From NCBI GenBank assembly GCA_945836835.1, contig CAMAML010000092.1, forward strand, positions 1 to 5,758: a stretch of DNA of 5,758 nt, written 5' to 3'. The stretch is from an uncultured cyanobacterium (GTDB lineage Bacteria > Cyanobacteriota > Vampirovibrionia > Gastranaerophilales > Gastranaerophilaceae). Made by a program: the position numbers and the translations under genes. Positions 5,044-5,758 of this stretch are shown piece after piece (positions within the stretch are counted from its first letter, which is position 1; each line of letters opens with the position of its first letter). The notes below the pieces were generated by a model, which was given only the letters and a program-made list of their open reading frames with translations, searched no databases and was not told the DNA's origin.

Positions 5044-5706
5044 CTAAGATCCCGATTGAACCGAGCTGTTATGTTTAAGGTATTCTTTTTCTTTTGCACC
5101 CGTGACAAAGATTTTTCCGTCAGTTCTAACCTTTATTTCAAATACATCGGGTTTAGGGCAGGTGCTTGCATTATACGAGCAATTCGGCGCCAAATCCCCG
5201 TTTACGTCCACAAATATGGATCTGTAAAAAGTGGTCGGGGCATCCGTAATGAAGGTGCTTATCGGCAGATACCAAGCAATCCCGTCCGTCGTCGTAAATG
5301 ACGGAGAAGATGCAGCACCACCGTCAAGTGTCGGCGCGTGCGCCGTTTCACAATCAACGGCGTCGTAATCGGAAACATTTACTTTTTCCGCGAATAATCC
5401 GCAAAACTTGGATTTTGCGGCATCGGACGTTTCATCGTCAGAGTCCCCGAAGGATTTACCCATATACGAAACCGCCGTTACGTTGTCAAGCCCAAATTTA
5501 CCCTCTTTGCTCGGGTAGAAATCTTCGTCGTTCACAAGTTCATAAACCATTCTTTCCGCTATATAGTATGCTTTTCTGAACATAACCATTTGTTTATCAG
5601 GGTATAAGTTTTTGACAACAGGCATGAGGATTGCCGCCATTATACCTAAAATAACCAACGTAATCATTACTTCAGCCAATGTGAAGGCGTTAAAATATCT
5701 TTTCAT
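5044..5706 (-). CDS. Type IV pilin-like / pseudopilin protein with prepilin N-terminal signal (220 residues)
   Basis: The start MKRYFNA-FTLAEVMITLVILGIMAAILMPVV is a class III prepilin signal: a short basic leader of seven residues, then FTLAE with the conserved Glu at mature position 5, and a hydrophobic helix of about 20 residues that anchors and assembles pilins. Cleavage by prepilin peptidase would fall after Ala7; Gly is usual at this place. The rest is a globular, secreted-side domain with four Cys (102, 119, 176, 183), which could form two disulfides, and a DVNGD loop (167-171) like those seen in minor pilins and pseudopilins, possibly metal-binding. It may belong to a type IV pilus, type II secretion or DNA-uptake machine; no partner gene is in the window. 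ATG 5706 is chosen over TTG 5721 because it gives a standard leader and has GGGAAA seven bases upstream. It converges on the 786-residue gene. Confidence 0.9.
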   Translation of the reverse strand: MKRYFNAFTLAEVMITLVILGIMAAILMPVVKNLYPDKQMVMFRKAYYIAERMVYELVNDEDFYPSKEGKFGLDNVTAVSYMGKSFGDSDDETSDAAKSKFCGLFAEKVNVSDYDAVDCETAHAPTLDGGAASSPSFTTTDGIAWYLPISTFITDAPTTFYRSIFVDVNGDLAPNCSYNASTCPKPDVFEIKVRTDGKIFVTGAKEKEYLKHNSSVQSGS

Positions 5707-5738
5707 TATCTTATTTCCCAATTCTTATCTACAAGATT

Positions 5739-5747
5739 ATTGTATCA
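5739..5747 (-). promoter_or_regulatory. Candidate extended -10 of the pilin promoter
   Basis: On the minus strand TGATACAAT combines TGn with a good -10 hexamer TACAAT (5744-5739). It lies about 33 bases before ATG 5706, giving a leader of some 26 bases. The -35 region would lie beyond the window edge. Confidence 0.45.
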
Positions 5748-5758
5748 TATTTTTTAAC

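Noticed and set aside
5056..5579. Two plus-strand frames opposite the pilin gene
   Set aside because: They are shadows of the strongly supported minus-strand pilin gene, with Arg-rich, featureless products.
5704..5721. TTG start at 5721 for the pilin, adding MGNKI
   Set aside because: ATG 5706 gives a normal short basic prepilin leader, and the GGGAAA ribosome site lies inside the would-be extension.

Overview
The window looks like chromosomal DNA of a moderately AT-rich, uncultured gut-type bacterium. My best guess is the non-photosynthetic cyanobacterial lineage Vampirovibrionia/Melainabacteria (Candidatus Gastranaerophilales). This rests on impression, not on a search: the pilin N-terminus of the form A-FTLAEVMITL, a large lineage-restricted protein carrying an LSFKG motif near its N-terminus, and overall codon and AT use. 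A type I restriction gene, a YajQ-family gene and a type IV pilin-like gene are individually too widespread to fix the taxon.

Layout. On the minus strand, 1-521 is the 5' part of hsdM (type I restriction-modification methylase subunit), cut by the window edge just before its catalytic motifs. About 530 bases without a convincing gene follow (522-1050). This stretch holds the hsdM control region and a pair of near-identical promoter-like repeats that may drive a very short RNA. On the plus strand come a 103-residue single-pass membrane protein of unknown function (1051-1362), yajQ (1459-1959) with its own good promoter and a strong hairpin after it (2008-2039), a control region with two separate inverted repeats (2061-2158), and a 786-residue protein of unknown function (2216-4576). 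The large protein contains a diverged internal duplication. On the minus strand, 5044-5706 encodes a pilin/pseudopilin-like protein that converges on the 786-residue gene.

The most unusual non-coding stretch is the gap between the two convergent genes (4577-5043). It is richer in G+C than its neighbours and carries an 18-base inverted repeat (17 of 18 matching) at 4626-4643 and 5013-5030. Between these lie several perfect or near-perfect hairpins, a REP-like palindrome and a degenerate GAACG repeat family. I read it as a non-autonomous, MITE/REP-like repeat element of about 405 bp, or less likely a structured RNA.

The genes do not form one obvious operon. yajQ has its own promoter and hairpin, the 786-residue gene has its own control region, and hsdM and the pilin gene are on the opposite strand. 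The two points most worth following are the 786-residue family with its repeated F-L-x-x-D-x-Y-N modules and the inverted-repeat-bounded element after it.
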